Assembly (NCBI GenBank): GCA_946186535.1
Contig: CAMHNT010000102.1
Coordinates: forward strand, 1 to 7,813
Direction: 5' to 3'
Source: an uncultured Clostridia bacterium
Lineage (GTDB): Bacteria; Bacillota; Clostridia; Oscillospirales; Acutalibacteraceae
Length of the DNA stretch: 7,813 nt
The notes below the pieces were generated by a model. It searched no databases. It was given only the letters and a program-made list of their open reading frames with translations, and had not been told where the DNA came from. Positions 6,394 through 7,813 of the stretch are shown here, in pieces; position 1 is the stretch's first letter; every line of letters starts with the position of its first letter. Both the position numbers and the translations under genes were made by a program.

Positions 6394-6421
6394 ATAATAA
6401 CATTTTTTCGTAAAAAATCAA
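6394..6421 (-). promoter_or_regulatory. pflB promoter with extended -10
   Basis: The minus strand has TTGATT (6416-6421), a 16-base spacer and TATTAT (6394-6399) preceded by TG one base upstream, an extended -10. The predicted start near 6387 gives a leader of about 165 bases. Confidence 0.72.
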
Positions 6422-6440
6422 GAGTTATTTTTGATTTTTT
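6412..6440. promoter_or_regulatory. 10-bp inverted repeat over the pflB -35 (operator candidate)
   Basis: AAAAAATCAA (6412-6421) and TTGATTTTTT (6431-6440) are exact inverted repeats separated by 9 bases. The promoter-proximal arm contains the -35 hexamer, so a dimeric protein bound here would compete with polymerase. The orientation (ATCAA then TTGAT) is opposite to an FNR/CRP-type site. No regulator can be named. Confidence 0.4.
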
Positions 6441-6487
6441 GAAGAATATTATGATTATTTTTTTAAAAACATAATTTTTTTGTTTCA

Positions 6488-6582
6488 ATATAACGCATAG
6501 ATGTCGTTAGAAAAGAGGTTAGTATATACTACATATTGATTGTTTAATATTACAATAAAAAATATTTTGTCTGTAATACCGT
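6488..6582. other. AT-rich gap without a gene, containing a 12-bp palindrome
   Basis: Part of the 488-base gap between pflB and the upstream gene. I see no coding sequence. TAGTATATACTA (6520-6531) is a perfect 12-bp palindrome and TAATATTA follows at 6545-6552. A weak plus-strand promoter could be read as TTGTTT (6540-6545), 17 bases, TATTTT (6563-6568). Confidence 0.35.
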
Positions 6583-6622
6583 TTCAAGGCAGCCGTTTTC
6601 ACCCGGCTGCCTTGAATTTTTT
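6583..6622 (+). terminator. Strong intrinsic terminator oriented on the plus strand
   Basis: TTCAAGGCAGCCG (6583-6595) pairs perfectly over 13 bp with CGGCTGCCTTGAA (6604-6616) around an 8-base loop, followed by TTTTTT (6617-6622). On the minus strand the stem is followed by ACGGTATTAC with no U-tract, so as a canonical terminator it faces plus, although both neighbouring genes are on minus. It may still end the zinc-ribbon gene's message, whose stop is about 90 bases away, by a less usual mechanism. Confidence 0.75.
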
Positions 6623-6708
6623 ATGATCCGCAATAATAGTCTGTATCACATTCAGTATTTTATCATTGGAAAGACATGAAGGTAAAGCAAAATCTCGTTA
6701 ACCGTTAT

Positions 6709-7542
6709 TTACTTCGGACGTCTGCCGTTGGGAAGAATGGTCGGAACGAATCCCGTAGTCTGGTAGCTCTGCCAGAATTTTTCAAAATCATAGGTCATCT
6801 TGACCGCACAGATAGCCGTCGCAAGAATAAGCCAACCCGAAAGCATTCCGGAGGAAACAATACCTATAATAGTGTTGATAATCGCATAAACAAGCATACC
6901 TATCGCACAGCCCCTGCTGCGTTTAAGATGAACTCCGATATTCGTTCCCAGAACAATTGCCACATCGATAAGCGCGGCTGCGCCTACCGAAAACAGTCCT
7001 ATGAGCATAAGAGCGGAGCAAACGTATCCGATAATATAAGTAGTCTTGAAATTTCTTCTCCATCCGGCGAGCTGCGGAGCATTTGCGAACTGTTCCTTCG
7101 TGAGGTTCGGTTCAACGAAAGTCATCGGCTGACCGTTCTGGTACGGCTGCTGAGCGAAATTACTCTGCTGATTGTTCAGAAAAGGCTGCTGTCCGAAATC
7201 GTTCTGCTGACCGCTTTGGTATGGCTGCTGCCCAAAATTGTTCTGGATGGGCTGCTGTCCGAAATTGTTCTGCTGCCCCCCCTGAAACTGCTGATTAAAA
7301 TTGTTCGCAGGCTGCATCTGGGGAATTACCGGGGGAACGTTGAACCCCTGGTTCGGAGCCTGATTAAACTGCTGCTGTGGAGCAGGCTCGGCGTCTTTTT
7401 GAAGGTTTATCGAAGAAACTCCTCCGGAGGTATTTTCGACCGCTGCATAAACCGTGTTCTCCGACAACGAAACCGGAGAACCGCAGACTGCGCAGAATCT
7501 TGTGTTTTCCTGTACTTCCGAACCGCAATGCTGACATCTCAT
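6709..7542 (-). CDS. Zinc-ribbon / Gln-Asn-rich repeat / multi-pass membrane protein
   Basis: This 277-residue protein has an N-terminal zinc ribbon (Cys3, Cys6, Cys17, Cys20 in CQHC and CAVC), a long linker at about 54-140 dominated by Gln, Asn, Phe, Gly and Pro, and a hydrophobic C-terminal half. Within the linker, residues 89-138 hold about four copies of a unit close to QQNNFGQQPYQN. Residues 168-250 contain three or four membrane segments (for example YIIGYVCSALMLIGLFSVG and AIGMLVYAIINTIIGIVSSG), with a basic turn HLKRSRG between them, and a charged, polar tail follows. I do not recognise the membrane domain and assign no function. The ATG at 7542 follows AGAGGTG by seven bases, and an extended -10 promoter lies at 7625-7653. 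The architecture parallels the TM2-domain protein at 1458-1880. Confidence 0.85.
   Translation of the reverse strand: MRCQHCGSEVQENTRFCAVCGSPVSLSENTVYAAVENTSGGVSSINLQKDAEPAPQQQFNQAPNQGFNVPPVIPQMQPANNFNQQFQGGQQNNFGQQPIQNNFGQQPYQSGQQNDFGQQPFLNNQQSNFAQQPYQNGQPMTFVEPNLTKEQFANAPQLAGWRRNFKTTYIIGYVCSALMLIGLFSVGAAALIDVAIVLGTNIGVHLKRSRGCAIGMLVYAIINTIIGIVSSGMLSGWLILATAICAVKMTYDFEKFWQSYQTTGFVPTILPNGRRPK
7129..7278 (-). repeat. Tandem QQNxFGQQPxxN coding repeats
   Basis: About four imperfect copies of an 11-13 residue unit (QQNNFGQQPIQ, NNFGQQPYQSG, QQNDFGQQPFLN, NQQSNFAQQPYQNG) within the membrane protein's linker. The DNA copies share blocks such as GGCTGCTG and CGAAATTGTTCTG on the plus strand, indicating internal duplication. 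Confidence 0.85.
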
Positions 7543-7569
7543 ATTGTTTCACCTCTTAATTTTTAAACA

Positions 7570-7600
7570 CATAATTTCCGAGTCCGTTCGGCATATTATG
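7570..7600 (-). promoter_or_regulatory. Hairpin in the leader of the zinc-ribbon membrane protein gene
   Basis: CATAAT (7570-7575) pairs with ATTATG (7595-7600) and CCGA (7578-7581) with TCGG (7588-7591), joined by a small internal loop. It lies between the promoter and the ribosome binding site. Function unknown. Confidence 0.35.
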
Positions 7601-7624
7601 ATGCATTTATTCAATCTGTATTCA

Positions 7625-7653
7625 TTTTACCATAAATCAGTCATAAATGCAAC
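7625..7653 (-). promoter_or_regulatory. SigA promoter with extended -10
   Basis: The minus strand has TTGCAT (7648-7653), a 17-base spacer ending in TGG, and TAAAAT (7625-7630). The start near 7618 gives a leader of about 75 bases to the ATG at 7542. Confidence 0.78.
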
Positions 7654-7667
7654 TTAATGAAGACCAT

Positions 7668-7813
7668 TAAAGTTTTTGACGCACTTTTTTCAAAAGGCGC
7701 CCCGAAGGAAGTGCCCTTGGCGCATTCGCAGTTAAAGTTTTCGCTCAAGCCTTTTTCAAAAGGCTTGCAGGATCCAAGGGCAGCGCCCTTGGTCGCCGTC
7801 CGCAGACGGCGAA
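7668..7813. repeat. Two diverged tandem copies of a hairpin-rich intergenic repeat
   Basis: Copy 1 (7668-7731) and copy 2 (7732 to the window end) both begin TTAAAGTTTT, contain TTTTTCAAAAGGC (7686 and 7752), then GYGCCCTTGG (7711 and 7783) and a CGCAG-ending block. Copy 2 folds into three successive hairpins: CAAGCCTTTT/AAAAGGCTTG (7746-7767), CCAAGGGC/GCCCTTGG (7774-7792) and TCGCCGTC/GACGGCGA (7793-7812). It has no coding potential that I can support. It resembles GC-rich intergenic repeats I associate with Ruminococcus-type genomes, from memory only, and may continue past the window edge. Confidence 0.7.

Noticed and set aside
5735..6397. Plus-strand open frame of 220 codons opposite pflB
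   Set aside because: It is antisense to a certain gene, rich in Leu/Cys/Arg as expected from the opposite strand of codon-biased DNA, has no recognisable domain and runs through the pflB leader and promoter.
6270..6488. Minus-strand frame of 72 codons upstream of pflB
   Set aside because: It starts upstream of the pflB promoter and runs through the structured leader, with no ribosome site and a Lys/Ile-rich then random composition.
6540..6555. Rex-type operator TTGT-N8-ACAA
   Set aside because: It is two bases shorter than the clostridial Rex site, the inner positions do not pair, and it is more than 100 bases upstream of the promoter.
6676..7566. Plus-strand open frame of 296 codons opposite the zinc-ribbon membrane protein gene
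   Set aside because: Its repeats are the mirror of the Q/N coding repeats, and the minus-strand frame has zinc ribbon, membrane segments, promoter and ribosome site.
7668..7813. CRISPR array
   Set aside because: Only two diverged copies lie directly adjacent without unique spacers, and the units are internally hairpinned.

Overview
All seven genes I support in this window lie on the minus strand. The sequence is AT-rich between genes, carries Shine-Dalgarno sites of the AAGGAGG type and clear TTGACA/TATAAT-type promoters, and encodes a lipoprotein and a clostridial-looking pyruvate formate-lyase. This suggests an anaerobic Gram-positive of the Clostridia. A Ruminococcus-like member of the Oscillospiraceae is my best guess, from protein style and the GC-rich intergenic hairpin repeats; that is recall, not a database match.

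Read in the direction of transcription (right to left), the window opens at 7813-7668 with two diverged tandem copies of a hairpin-rich intergenic repeat. Then comes a promoter and a gene for a zinc-ribbon / Gln-Asn-rich / multi-pass membrane protein (7542-6709). A 488-base gap follows (6708-6221). It holds a perfect 13-bp hairpin with its U-tract on the plus strand, AT-rich palindromic DNA, a pflB promoter whose -35 is embedded in a 10-bp inverted repeat, and a roughly 165-nt leader with strong potential for secondary structure. The operon pflB-pflA (6220-3193) ends in a textbook terminator four bases after the pflA stop. It makes pyruvate formate-lyase and its radical-SAM activase, the anaerobic route from pyruvate to acetyl-CoA plus formate.

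Beyond that lie a lipoprotein with an alternating acidic/basic/acidic linker (2969-2067, own promoter), a small zinc-ribbon / poly-Asn / TM2-domain membrane protein (1880-1458, own promoter), a GNAT acetyltransferase (1269-733) preceded by a 9-bp hairpin and no clear ribosome binding site, and an MntP-type manganese exporter (635-66). The last two may share a transcript, since no terminator or clear promoter separates them.

The genes do not form one pathway. The pfl pair is the only evident functional unit; the rest are envelope or housekeeping genes. No phage, CRISPR, insertion sequence, rRNA or tRNA was seen. The best candidates for something undescribed are the structured pflB leader with a possible pseudoknot to the region next to the ribosome binding site, the orphan plus-strand terminator upstream of it, and the recurrence of a zinc-ribbon / low-complexity Asn-Gln linker / membrane-domain architecture in two separate genes.
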